Shown here one piece after another: positions 42,331 to 52,364 of a stretch of 64,000 nt of DNA (the first letter of the stretch is position 1; each line of letters opens with the position of its first letter). This DNA is from Timema cristinae (taxonomy: Eukaryota; Arthropoda; Insecta; Phasmatodea; Timematidae). Under the pieces are notes generated by a model. That model was given only the letters and a program-made list of their open reading frames with translations. It searched no databases and had not been told where the DNA came from. The stretch is taken from assembly GCA_039000515.1 (NCBI GenBank), contig JBCFYV010000935.1, positions 66,249,109 through 66,313,108 on the forward strand, written 5' to 3'. Both the position numbers and the translations under genes were made by a program.

Positions 42331-42519
42331 TATGACCTGTTCATGTTCATAAATGTTGTTATCTCTGAAATAATACAGAACCTTAACACACCTCGTTTAT
42401 CCTGAAACACATCAGTCCTACCTTTATAGGTTTCACTATGGACCTATCTTATAGTCTGTACCATAGTGTAATCCGACATGGTAAGGCTGCTTCCTTTTGG
42501 GGTCCTTTAGGGTGGTGAG

Positions 42520-42800
42520 TGTAGGAGACGCGATAAAAGGTGAATGTTTTGCCGTTTTAATAGCAAAATATGATCTTGTCCAAAATTATTTCCTTCTCCT
42601 GGTGATATCAACAGTTGTTGAATATCTCTCATGAGCATAACGGCATTAGATGATAAACTTTTTAAATCAAGAGAAAAAAAATATGTCATTAAATTCTAGG
42701 ACACCTTTTAGAGATATCTAACAACTGTTGATATCACCATGTGAAGAAAATTAAACTCTATTCTTCTAATGGAGCAATATTCTACTTGTTTTGGTAAAAA
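42520..42800. mobile_element. Palindromic MITE-like element (family B)
   Basis: GGTGATATCAACAGTTGTTG, AATATCTCT (42601-42629) is inverted at about 42711-42739 (AGAGATATCTAACAACTGTT, GATATCACC). The similarity continues outward to about 120 bases per arm (CCAAAATTATTTCC and TTTAATTTTCTTCAC-type phrases). A half copy is at 47755-47862. No coding frame; TSD not certain. Confidence 0.7.
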
Positions 42801-42927
42801 AAAAAGTTTGTATATAAAAACTGCAAAATCACTTACCTTTTTTTCGCTCCCTACACATTCTAACCTTAATCGTCTATTAAGAGTAAAATTATTACTTTAA
42901 AGATAGCTTGACTTTCTAAATCATGCT

Positions 42928-43192
42928 GGTGACCTGGTGGTCTAGGGGTAAGGTGTCAGACTTCTATGCTGGCGGCCGGGGTTCAATTCTCGGTCCCGGC
43001 ACAGATTTATCTGATTACCAAACCCTTCCTTCACCTCTTACAAGACGTCTTGTGAATGTGGGGAATGCCAGGCCACCACCGTGGTTCGGATTCCACGTTA
43101 AACTGTAGGTCCTCTATTTCATCTCACAATCTCCCTACCATTACACATTAGGGTAAGTGCGTATAACCCAAATGGGTAGTAAGACGTGGTGC

Positions 43193-43220
<28 letters not shown>
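42928..43220 (+). mobile_element. SINE-B copy, full length with 10-bp TSD
   Basis: Starts GGTGACCTGGTGGTCTAGGG and ends in a long (AAT)n. AAATCATGCT flanks it at 42918-42927 and 43221-43230. Box B GGTTCAATTCTCGGTCC is intact. With 2525 and 52963, among the best-kept B copies. Confidence 0.93.
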
Positions 43221-43224
<4 letters not shown>

Positions 43225-43230
43225 CATGCT

Positions 43231-44265
43231 AAGAAGTAACCACTAAGCATGGTGTAAATTCTAACATTGTACCCATAGGAGATGTTTTAAACGTGATACT
43301 TTGAGAGTTAAAAAGAGAATGTGCCATAAATGTTTTGCTGCGTCAACTCATAATGGTGGATGAACAATATTATGCATTTTACCATTTGTATACATTATAT
43401 TGGAATTGTATATCTCTCTTGTGGAAGATCCATAAGCGTTATCGCACTGTTTTCTTCAGGCTTTGTTTGACCAATAGCTTTTGAAATATATTTGTATGGC
43501 TTTATTCCTGTCACAAGGTGTGAAATCAGATCAATTTGGACCATGCATGATTCCAAGTTCTAAGTTACCCATGAGTGTGGTCATTGGCACTAATTGATTC
43601 ACTTTAATCAGGGGAATGTAGCAGCAATAATCTTATAATTCGTCTAAAAGTGATTTACAACTATTGACCCCTGACACGGTTCTAGTTAGACAACCCAGGA
43701 TACGTTCAGCAATGCCCCTTGAAGTTAGGCTACATTTATATCCATTTCTTTTTTCCAAACAGTGATGGTGCATAGGATTTAAAACGTACGCGACTTACCA
43801 ATGAGTTTTATTCACCACAAATTACTTTTGTATAGTATTAAATAAATGAACTATAACAGAGTTTGACGTGATTTAATGGGCTTTAATAGTTACGGCTTCC
43901 TTTTCCTTTATCACGGTTTTGTTTAGCCACCCTCGAAAGTCTTACTACAATTTACGTTTATAAGAAAGGTATTGGTTTAATTTATTTTTTATGAAAAGCT
44001 GAAATTGATAATTTGCTAAAGTCATGCCCTCCAAAAGAAGTTATTGCCAATACAATTTGAAATATAAGGCCTAACTAGTATATCAAAATATTTTGTTTTG
44101 TTTAGTTACATGTTTATCAAAGTTATTGTTTTATAAATCACTAATATTTTATAGTCAAATTAAATTCCTGGTAATAATAATAATTTAAATTTGGGAAAAG
44201 ATGCTATAAGGGAAAGCATAGATTAGTTCTTTGTTCTGAAACAAAGGCACATTTAAATTGTCATC
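43231..44265. other. intergenic, no gene recognised
   Basis: About 1 kb of AT-rich, apparently single-copy DNA. I recognise nothing in it. Confidence 0.35.
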
Positions 44266-44270
44266 TAGAG

Positions 44271-44405
44271 CAGTGGTACACAACTATAAGTACGAATACT
44301 GCCTGGGTAATATATCTTAGGGGTGCATAAAATTAATATATAAATATTATATAAGTACATTATTTCATGATAAACACAGACTAATTATGGCCATATTTAG
44401 GGTTA
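44271..44405 (+). mobile_element. hAT-like end fragment
   Basis: CAGTGGTACACAACTATAAG at 44271 fits the hAT terminal form CAGTGGTTCTCAAC. Downstream TATTTCATGATAAACACAGA and TTAGGGTTAGCCACA match the right part of the hAT-like remnant near 11778-11815. Confidence 0.55.
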
Positions 44406-45069
44406 GCCACATGAGACGAGGATCTAAGGACGTGCAATATGGAAACACTAGTTTTATTATAAATTTAGATTATCTATTACTTGCAATATGCACCAATGAC
44501 TTTAGGGGTACAAATTTGAAGTTAAATAAATTATATCTGGGGGGGGGGGGGAGTATGCGAAAAGAAAAAAAAGTTTTATCCACTAAGCTAGAGCCTTCTA
44601 AATCCCCCAAAAAACAAATGATACACTAGCTTCTCTCTCAGTGAATAGGGAAAAAATATATAATATGGGTCTACAAAAAAAAAAAACGAATGGCTTGTCA
44701 AATCCCCCCACCCCTTGCCCCTGACCGTACTATCTCTCCCTCTCAAACACTCAGCACACCCCTGTGAGGGCGTCACTGACCCACATCTTCAAGAAGGACA
44801 AAGCGAGTCCAGTTCATATGTGGCCATGCACCACCACATGAGATGCGCAACTCTCTCTCTACACACACACATCGCAAGTGGCGCACGGTGAGGTGGGTGA
44901 TTCTGTTCATCATCAAATCAGCTGCTAGTGGTGCGTGGGGGGGAGGGGTCAACTATTTAGAACACGAGTCTTACGAGGACATCTCTTCCAGTTTCGACGT
45001 CGAACGAGAAGGATTTGCTTGGAGGAAGAAATGCTCCACCTGTTGTCAATTGACAACACACTCTTTATG
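44406..45069. other. intergenic, no gene recognised
   Basis: Poly-G at 44539-44551 and a short CT/CA run near 44851-44870; no gene recognised. Confidence 0.35.
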
Positions 45070-45314
45070 TTAGCACTGCGTTTTACCACTCGTTAGTGTT
45101 ATACGCTTATGTAATAATTACACAAATGATTTTAAGGAGCTGGGAGGTTATTTAGCAGAAATGTACCGGCATTTGCGTGGAGGGAGAGTAGAAAACGAGA
45201 TAAGAAAGACCCCCCTCAGTACACCTGACCAAGATTCGAACCTCGATCTCCCCGTCATCGGCAGTCTAGTCTACTGTGAGAGTAGCGCAAGAGACCACGT
45301 GGCCACCGACGAGG
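45070..45314 (-). mobile_element. SINE-A copy (antisense)
   Basis: TTAGCACTGCGTTTTACCAC to CACGTGGCCACCGACGAGG; box B GATTCGAACCTCGATC is exact in antisense. Confidence 0.88.
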
Positions 45315-45640
45315 GTTCTTCTTTTATCTTAAAGTTTGTACTAAAAAAAAGAAAGTATATTCTATAACATCTCGGTACCATTTCGACATAACTTCGGCGG
45401 ACAATTCATGAACCACTGGTCTAAACGTCGTATTGATTGCGAGAACTTGTCTCTGGTTTCTTGTGAGGAGATAATATTGCTAATATTAGCTCAGGAACGA
45501 ACAGATAAGATCACTTTCTACCTAAAGGGGAGACTGGACGCACGGATAGTTGACCTGACTCAATATCTGGAGGCTGCGGACAAGGAGCTGACCGGATACA
45601 GTCCATTTATCATAAGAACAACCTTATATGAAAGCTAAAA

Positions 45641-45895
45641 TTTATTTTTTAACACCTAATCTTACTACCCATCCAGGTTATACACTAGTGTACTAATTAC
45701 GCTACTGGGTTTAGTGATTGAGGAGGTTATATTTAGAGGAAGTGTTACCATATTTGCATGGAGCGAAAGGGAAAAAACCTTTTAGGAAAAGCCACCCTCA
45801 GTGTACCCATCCAAGATTTGAACCTTGAGCTCCCGTCATCGGTGGTCTAATCTACTGCGAGAGACGTGCGTTAGACCACGCGGCCATCGAAACGT
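45641..45895 (-). mobile_element. SINE-A copy (antisense)
   Basis: T-run, AACACCTAATCTTACTACCC, body and head CACGCGGCCATCGAAACG. The stretch between this and the previous SINE-A (45315-45640) holds a 76-codon open frame discussed under findings. Confidence 0.85.
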
Positions 45896-46249
45896 GTAGA
45901 ATGTTATTAATGTTGGTCGTTTTTATTTTACACGAGTTTCTTCCTACCAAAATCATATTATAATTGCCTGAAACGTCACGGGAGCTCAGCGATGATTACC
46001 ACGCGTGGTTGTTGCCAAACATTGATCAGTTTCGTGTTCAATATAATAGTTAATGATTGTCCGCCAGGTTGAGGGCCGTTTCACAACTCTTGTGAACTTT
46101 GACCTAGACTAGAGATTGATTCTGACCAGTATTTGGGAGTATACTTGATACTCCGTGAGGTGGTTCAGTTTCAGCGTGCGTGTGTGTGTGTGTTTTCATA
46201 GACACATTATCAGAGCTACTGGCACTTGGGACCACATGATCTGCAATAA

Positions 46250-47300
46250 ATCCTCCTAAAGCATAACCAATCAGATACAAAATGTCAGATTAGTTCAATT
46301 TTATTCCCCATCTCTCCTCTGCAAAGCGCAGGCAAAAATCCTCTTGATTTTCAATCTTCGTAAGGCAGAACCAATTCAGGTACAATATATAAATTCCGGC
46401 TAACCATGATTAATATCTGTATCGTGCAAAGTGCAGGCCAAATCATCTCCAATTAAAACCCTTCTAAGGCAGAGACTAATCTATACTTATAAAATAACAT
46501 GTCCTGACTGACTGACTGACTGACTGATTCATCATCGCCGAGCGCAAACTATCAAGGTTGCAAGCATGAAATTCGGACTGTATATTCATTTTGTTATGTA
46601 GGCACCCACTAAGAAAGGATTTTAAAAAATTCCACCCCAAAGGGGTCAAAATAGGGGATAATATGTATGAAAGTCCGTCATTTTGAAAGTTACATAAGCA
46701 AAATTTTGTATTTCGGTTATTGACGTAAAACAAATAAATACGTGTTTCAGGAATTTTGGAAATTTTATTTAATAAGGGATGAAAAAGGGAGTGAAAGTTT
46801 GTATCGGACTTGCATTATTTTTGATCTGAGGTCAAGTTATGGTCATAAACGTAACGTAATATTTTAAATTAATCTGTAAATACATATGTATATTTTCGTA
46901 TTTGTATATAATCAACTTCCACGCGAGCAAAGCCGCGGGCAACAGCTATCTAGTCAGGTATAAGATGTAAATTTTGGCCAACCCTACTTTTTAATTTGTA
47001 TCATGCAAATCATAGTTAAAATAATCTCAATTTTAAATGTTCCTACGAAAAATACTAATCAGGTACTATATGCCAATTTTGGCCAATTTATTTTTTATCT
47101 GTATTATGCGAGTCACAGTCCAAACCATCTCCAATTTAAATTTTCCTAAGACAAATCCTAATCGGGCATAAGATGTATATTTTGGCTAACCCTCCTTTTT
47201 ATCTGTATCATGCAAGAGACAATCCAAACCATCTCCAATTTAAATCTTCCTAAGGCAGGATCTGATCGGGCACAAGGTGTAATGTTTTGGCCAACCCTGG
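46250..47300. repeat. about 104-bp minisatellite, diverged, Helitron inside
   Basis: Landmark (T)AATC(A/G)GG at about 46372, 46477, 47056, 47159 and 47262; after subtracting the 474-bp Helitron, spacings are 103-105. Units contain CAAACCATCTCCAATTTAAA, CTTCCTAAGGCAG and TTTTGGCCAACCCT. The units are strongly diverged, so the array is older than the Helitron. Confidence 0.88.
46480..46953 (+). mobile_element. Non-autonomous Helitron, copy 2, exact A/T insertion
   Basis: Starts TCTATACTTATAAAATAAC preceded by A (46479), ends GCGGGCAACAGCTATCTAG followed by T (46954). Joining the flanks gives GAGACTAA|TCAGGTATAAG, which matches the uninterrupted neighbouring unit (ATACTAATCAGGTACTAT). So it was inserted between A and T without duplication or loss, the defining Helitron behaviour. 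No protein encoded. Confidence 0.93.
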
Positions 47301-47745
47301 AGGAATCGGCTGGCGGTTAGAGGTCAGCCTCGTGTCCAGAACTGGATGACCGCGGGAACCAACGACTCCTACAATTACCTCCCCCTCTCCCCCAATCATA
47401 GAGGGAGAGGTGGGGTAATTTAGCGTGGGGCCATGACTAACCGCGGGAATTTTGCCCGGAGAGTGGGAGGGAAGGGCCCCACCTGAAGAAGGTGGGTTAC
47501 GTCGCCGGCACGACCTCGGGAACCGGAGCACTCATGTTTTACTCGTCGTGTCAGGTTGGTACGACCCGACTCGTTTGCCGGCGTCGGATTTCGATACCTC
47601 ACGTCACCGTGTTCGATTGTCGACGCGTTTTGGAGAGTCGAACAAGAGTCGATCTGTGGGGGAGGATCACTGAAGTGACTGCCTCAGCTGTCCGCAAGAT
47701 GGTTAAGAAGCTATGCCTTAAGGTGGGATGGTAGGGGATGGTTTT
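47301..47745. other. GC-richer unique block
   Basis: Higher GC and CpG content than the surroundings (GCCGGCACGACCTCGG, CGTTTGCCGGCGTCGG, GTCGACGCG), with overlapping short open frames in several frames but no recognisable protein. May be an exon, promoter or a decayed transposon; not resolvable here. Confidence 0.3.
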
Positions 47746-47754
47746 TTGTAGCGA

Positions 47755-47862
47755 GAAATCTTGCTGGCCAAAATAAAAATAATATATTTCTCCAGTAGAA
47801 ACAAAGTGTTTAATTTTCCTCACACGGTGATATCAACAGTTGTTGAATATCTGTCGAAGGTA
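47755..47862. mobile_element. Half copy of palindromic MITE family B
   Basis: CCAAAATAAAAATAATATAT, GTTTAATTTTCCTCACACGG and GATATCAACAGTTGTTGAAT match one arm of 42520-42800. Confidence 0.7.
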
Positions 47863-48087
47863 TTCCGGAATTTAATATCAACTGACTAAGGGGAGAAAAA
47901 AATGTTTGGATACACTGAAGGAAAAATTATGTTTTAACAAAGCAAAAGTTAACAATACAAATTCAAGGTAAAGAGGGGGAGGGTTGTTTGGGTCTTTAAC
48001 CCGCCCTTAAAAAACCATATATAGTGGGTCAGTTTATTATTCACAAATATAAAATTGATTTCTTATACTGTTTTTTTATACAAAAGT

Positions 48088-48335
48088 AGTCGACCATTGT
48101 TAGTCTTGGGGTAAAGTGCTCGCCTAAGGACTCAATGTTATTGGGTTCAAACCCAGCTAGAGTTAACGGATTTTTCTTGAGCAATAAAAACACGTAGCAC
48201 AACTTCCTTCGGAGGGGAAGTGAAGACGTCAGTCTCATGTCAATTGTGACATGTAAAATAACCCTATAAGGTATGTTAAAATATCTTTCCCGACAAAAAC
48301 TAGCAGACACTTTCGCTCTCGTTCATAGAAATTCT
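48088..48335 (+). mobile_element. SINE-C copy
   Basis: AGTCGACCATTGTTAGTC, GGGGTAAAGTGCTCGCC, GGGTTCAAACCCAGC, AGCACAACTTCCTTCGGAGG; 3' tail after CATAGAAATTCT missing. Confidence 0.83.
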
Positions 48336-48548
48336 TTATTTAACATTTCACTAGCCTCCCCCCCCAACCCTTTGTAAAACCAAAAGTTGCGTTATTCTTG
48401 ATGGCATAATGGTGCCAGGTTTCAAGGTCACACATGAAATAGCTCAAAGATAGATCCTCTGGTTAGGACGTTGGTAGTCATATTACCCAGCATGCTACTT
48501 GATAATGGGTTATGTCTTAGTCGGTCAACCAGACCTATTCAAGGAGTT

Positions 48549-48795
48549 ACCTGCTTCGGTGTCAGCATGGTCTAAGGCGTCACTCTCGTATCAGACTATT
48601 ACTACCGATTACAGGGAGATCAGGATTTGAATCTCAGTCAAGTGTGCTGAGTGTGAATTTTCAAAATGGTTCCCCCACTCTCCCATCATGCAAATTTGAG
48701 TGGATTTCATCTCAAATTCTACATTTCCCATTTTAATTTATCTTCAGCATGAAATCCCGAATTGGTACTAAGGTGTATTGAATATTTTTTAAGAG
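48549..48795 (+). mobile_element. SINE-A copy, tail degraded
   Basis: Head ACCTGCTTCGGTGTCAGCAT, box B GATTTGAATCTCAGTC; tail strongly changed (AATCCCGAATTGGTACTAAG). Confidence 0.75.
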
Positions 48796-48883
48796 TGAAA
48801 TAATTTGTTTGTGGAAAAAAACACTAAGCTATATGATGTCATAATGTATCCTCTGTTTCAAACACATAGACCCCTATATATTT

Positions 48884-49133
48884 ACCCGTTTCGGTGGCCG
48901 CGTGGTCTAACGCGCTACTATTGTAGTAGACTAGACTGTCGGGGAAATTGAGGTTCGAATCTCGGTCGGGTGTACTGAGGGTGGTTTTTCCTAAATGATT
49001 TTACACTTTCCCTCCACGCAAATGTAGGTACACTTTCTTTAAATACTCGTATAACATTCCTAATCCCTTAAACCATAATTGTATTTGGTATATAAGCATA
49101 TAACCCGAACGGGTATTAAGGCGCGGGGATAAA
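48884..49133 (+). mobile_element. SINE-A copy, near consensus
   Basis: Used as SINE-A reference. Head CCCGTTTCGGTGGCCGCGTG; box A region GTGGTCTAACGCGCTACT; long variable-arm region as in class-II (Leu/Ser) tRNA; box B GGTTCGAATCTCGGTCGG; body GGTGTACTGAGGGTGG and CCTCCACGCAAATG; tail AACCCGAACGGGTATTAAGG and A-rich end. Confidence 0.9.
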
Positions 49134-49175
49134 AAAAATAATACTAGATATATAAAAACCTCCAGCCGGCCACTA

Positions 49176-49432
49176 TATTATTATTATTATTATTATTATT
49201 CTCTTACTACCCGTTCGGGTTATACGCACTTACGCTAATGTCTAATGGTTGGGTGATTGTGAGATGAAATGAAGGACCTACAGTTTAACGTGGAATCCGA
49301 ACCATGGTGGAGGCCTGGCATTCCTCACATTCACAAGTTTGTGATTAATACACGTCTTGTCAGAGGTGAAGGAAGGGTTTGGTAATCAGGTAAATCTGTG
49401 CCGGGACCGAGGATTGAACCCCGGACCCCCAG
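49176..49432 (-). mobile_element. SINE-B copy (antisense), long subfamily, 5'-truncated
   Basis: (ATT)n, tail (the first GCACCGCGT is missing, starts CTCTTACTACCCGTTCGGG), GTGATTAATACAC insert present, box B (GGATTGAACCCCGGACC), then cut; head absent. Confidence 0.86.
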
Positions 49433-49691
49433 AACCCCATCATTCAGCCACCGTGGTAAGGTCGGCCAATCAAGTACCTGGCTCGTATCGTGTTATTTGA
49501 TACGGGATGAGTCAATCTAGTGTTTGCTGCTCACTGGAAGTGTCAAAAGGGCTTGTTATCACTTTTAATAAGTGGTCGCACTTTACCTCAAGTGCCTTGA
49601 AACACACCATACACTTCACTTAAGTGAACTTGCGAGCTAAAGCTAGTTTCGAATTGTCCTATCGTGTTATATTTTGTTTTTGAGAAACCAG

Positions 49692-49926
49692 TACCCGTTT
49701 GTGTGGTTGAATGGTTTAAGGCGTCACTCTCGCAATAAACTGGACTGGCGTTGACGGGGAGATCAGGGTTCGATTCCCGATCAGATATACTGGGGGGTAT
49801 TTTACTCTCCCTCTACGCAAATACGGGTAGATTTCCTTTAAATTCAACCTTCCTCAACCCTGCCCCATCAGAGTAATTGTGCGGGTCCCGAAAAGGTAGT
49901 AAGATGCGGTGATAAAAATAATAATA
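49692..49926 (+). mobile_element. SINE-A copy
   Basis: ACCCGTTTGTGTGGTTGAATG, box B GGGTTCGATTCCCGATCAG, tail CCCGAAAAGGTAGTAAGATG and (AAT)n-like end; short deletion in the body. Confidence 0.82.
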
Positions 49927-50350
49927 TTAAAAATTCTGTAAATTAAATTTCCTTTTATAAGAAAATTATTTTCGAAGCAATTATTTTTCAAAATTTCACA
50001 AACAATTTCATTTTTAACTATGTTTAAACTAGAAATTCTATTTATTAAGGTGTTTTAACACTAGTAGGGTAATCATCACTTAAATTGATCTCCAAATCAA
50101 CTTAAGTATAACATTTCTATCTCGCCCACCAAACCGGAGTACAGTAGCCCCATGGCTTCTTTGGTGCTAAATGACAGCTCACAGCTGACGACTTTGAGAA
50201 GTTACCAGACCAAATTATGTATCCCTAAGGGTTCGGCCAGACTGACAAGCGCGCGAGCGAGCGCGCGAGCGAGCGAGCGCGTAAGCGACTGGGTGGCCAA
50301 ACTGGCGAGCGCGCGAGCGAGCGAGCGCGTAATTAGCGGACCCTAGTTAG

Positions 50351-50625
50351 ATTATTATTAGCACCGCGTCTTACTACCCGTTCGGGTTATACGCACTTAC
50401 GCTAATGTGTAATGGTAGGGTTATTGTGAGATGAAATGAAGGACCTACAGTTTAACGTGGAATCCGAACCACGGTGGCGACCTGGCATTCCCCACATTCA
50501 CAAGATGTCTTGTCAGAGGTGAAGGAAGGGTTTGGAAATAAGATAAATCTGTGCCGGGACCGAGGATTGAACCCCGGCTGCCAGCACAGAAGTCTGACAC
50601 CTTACCCCTAGACCACTAGGTCACC
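50351..50625 (-). mobile_element. SINE-B copy (antisense) with poly-C at its 5' junction
   Basis: Full short-subfamily copy ending CTAGGTCACC, followed by GCCCG and 19 C (50631-50649), then AGTTAGA (50650-50656), which also precedes the tail (50345-50351). If this is the TSD, the poly-G (sense) lies between TSD and SINE 5' end as an extra sequence added during insertion or by later expansion. Confidence 0.85.
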
Positions 50626-50814
50626 GCCCGCCCCCCCCCCCCCCCCCCCAGTTAGAGAAGATGTATCTGTCAAACACACTTAGTACATCTCTGCTCCTCG
50701 AAAATTCTTACAGAAAATATTGTGTATTTATAAAAAAGAAAAAAGTAGAAGTGCATCCAATTAATAAATTGAGAAATGCGTATGGTACTGTACTGAAGTG
50801 TTTTAAAATCAGAT

Positions 50815-50925
50815 TTGCCGCACCAGTGGCGGAATGGTGCGTTGCACTCGATAGCTTTTGACTAGGAGGCAAAGGTTCGAATCTTGGCTCAGTGAACTGA
50901 AGGTGATTTTTAAAACCTATTTATT
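50815..50925 (+). mobile_element. tRNA-like head, SINE-A-related
   Basis: GCACCAGTGGCGGAATGGTG, then GGAGGCAAAGGTTCGAATCT (box B), then GTGAACTGAAGGTGATTTTT, which parallels SINE-A's GTGTACTGAGGGTGGTTTTT. A diverged relative or new subfamily; the downstream tail is missing. Confidence 0.55.
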
Positions 50926-51069
50926 GTTGTGGTTTTTTCATACTCTCTACAAACTAATGGTGATTCTTATTTGTAAAGGCCTACTTTGATTATAATATTG
51001 AATTATTTTAACATATCGGGTTTACATATATACATTATACTATTTATGGTCTTACCAATTAAATGAGGC

Positions 51070-51074
<5 letters not shown>

Positions 51075-51101
<27 letters not shown>

Positions 51102-51380
51102 GCACCGCATCTTACTTCCCGTTCGGGTTATATGCACTTACGCTAATGTGTAATGGTAGGGTGATTGTGAGACGAAATGAAGGACCTACAGTATAACATG
51201 GAATCCGAACCACGGTGGAGGCCTGGCTTTCCCCACATTCACAAGATGTGATTAATACACGTCTTGTCAGAGGTGAAGGAAGGGTTTGTAAATCAGATAA
51301 ATCTGTGCCGGGACCGAGGATTGAACCCCGGCCGCCAGCACAGAAGTCTGACACCTTACCCCTAGACCGCCAGGTCACCG
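51075..51380 (-). mobile_element. SINE-B copy (antisense), long subfamily, 8-bp TSD
   Basis: GGCCATTA flanks it at 51067-51074 and 51381-51388. Long (ATT)n tail, GTGATTAATACAC insert, box B and full head (CCGCCAGGTCACC). Lies inside the Harbinger-like element. Confidence 0.92.
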
Positions 51381-51522
51381 GGCCATTAATAGCAAGTGTG
51401 TTAAACCTATCACTGATAGAAAAAAGTCAAATATCATGTCAAAATGAGAAGTTTCCCCAGCACTCAATGAACCAACATACAATAATATTGCCTAGCGCCT
51501 GTAAACTAGACTGTACCGGGTC

Positions 51523-51576
51523 GAGCGCGCGCGCTTGAAAAATAGAACCAGTTCTATCTTTCAAGCGCGCGCGCTC
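51523..51576. repeat. Near-perfect 54-bp hairpin with alternating GC arms
   Basis: 26-bp arms 51523-51548 and 51551-51576 pair with a single mismatch around a CA centre: GAGCGCGCGCGCTTGAAA on the left and TTTCAAGCGCGCGCGCTC on the right. The alternating GC segment is Z-DNA-prone. It is a subterminal part of the Harbinger-like element. Confidence 0.9.
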
Positions 51577-52364
51577 AGTCGCTCGCGCGCTCGCTCGCTC
51601 GCTCGCTCGCTCCCAGTGTGGCCACCCCCATTACAACCAATGTGTTCTATTTTATATTTTAGTCGCTCGCGCGCTCGCTCGCTCGCTCGCGCGCTCAGTC
51701 TGGCCGTACCCTAAGCCGAACCATAACATGTGTTTTTCAGCTGTCACTTCTGATGGTCAAAATTTAGGTATATACCTAAATGTTGACTGTCAGAAATCAG
51801 CTGTGAACTGTCAGTCAGCACCAAAGAAGCCACGGGGCTACTGTACAATAATTTAACACTTGAAAATTACCGAAGCCTCAGGGACAAAAAAAAATGTTTG
51901 GGGGGGGGGAATGTTAAGTCCTTCCTGTCTCGGTAAGGAACTTAGTATTGGAGGGGGTGGGTTTAGAAGGGGGACATATAGTTTGGAAGTATTAAGATTA
52001 GGGGAGGTGCTGGTGCTTTCGCTTGTTGAAAGAGAAGCTGCAAGTCGCCAACACCGCCATAAACCAATACAAAGTATATAAAAACACAACAGAGGTGGGC
52101 CGATTTTCCAGAAGGTTCTTATGTTTTCTTTGTAGAGAGAGAGAGAAAACACGACTCTTTCAACATTCAGCCATAAACCAGCCTTTCCATGAAGTCAAAC
52201 AGTTCTATTTACCTATTTAAAAAAAAAAATACAAATTGTCAAAAATCATTTAATTTCCTGTCTGAGGTTTAAAGAATTGTGTCCTCGCACATTTTCATTT
52301 GAATGAACGTTGTCACGGTTTAATTTCCACAGAAAGTTATTCGAAATTTACCTGACAGCTAGAA

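Larger units (their letters stand above)
50229..51711. mobile_element. Harbinger-like element with GCGA-rich inverted ends, TAA TSD
   Basis: The insertion starts GGGTTCGGCCAGACTGA and ends (inverted) GGGTACGGCCAGACTGA, with TAA at 50226-50228 and 51712-51714. GGG termini and a 3-bp TWA duplication fit PIF/Harbinger. Both ends carry GCGCGAGCGAGC-type arrays and a second, inner GGCCA(A/C)ACTGG copy (50294, 51606). Without the two nested SINE-B copies it would be about 0.9 kb. No transposase seen. Confidence 0.72.
50142..51843 (+). mobile_element. Tc1/mariner-like MITE-A, interrupted
   Basis: Left half 50142-50228 (CAGTAGCCCCATGGCTTCTT ... TATGTATCCC) and right half 51715-51843 (GCCGAACCATAACATG ... 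GGGGCTACTG), flanked by TA at 50140-50141 and 51844-51845. The halves join cleanly as TATCCC-TAA-GCCGAACC, which matches the intact copies (TATCCCTACACTGAACC, and inverted at 58431). Confidence 0.87.

Noticed and set aside
45408..45638. Annotation of the 76-codon frame as a gene
   Set aside because: No homology recognised, short, between two SINEs; kept only as a low-interest finding.
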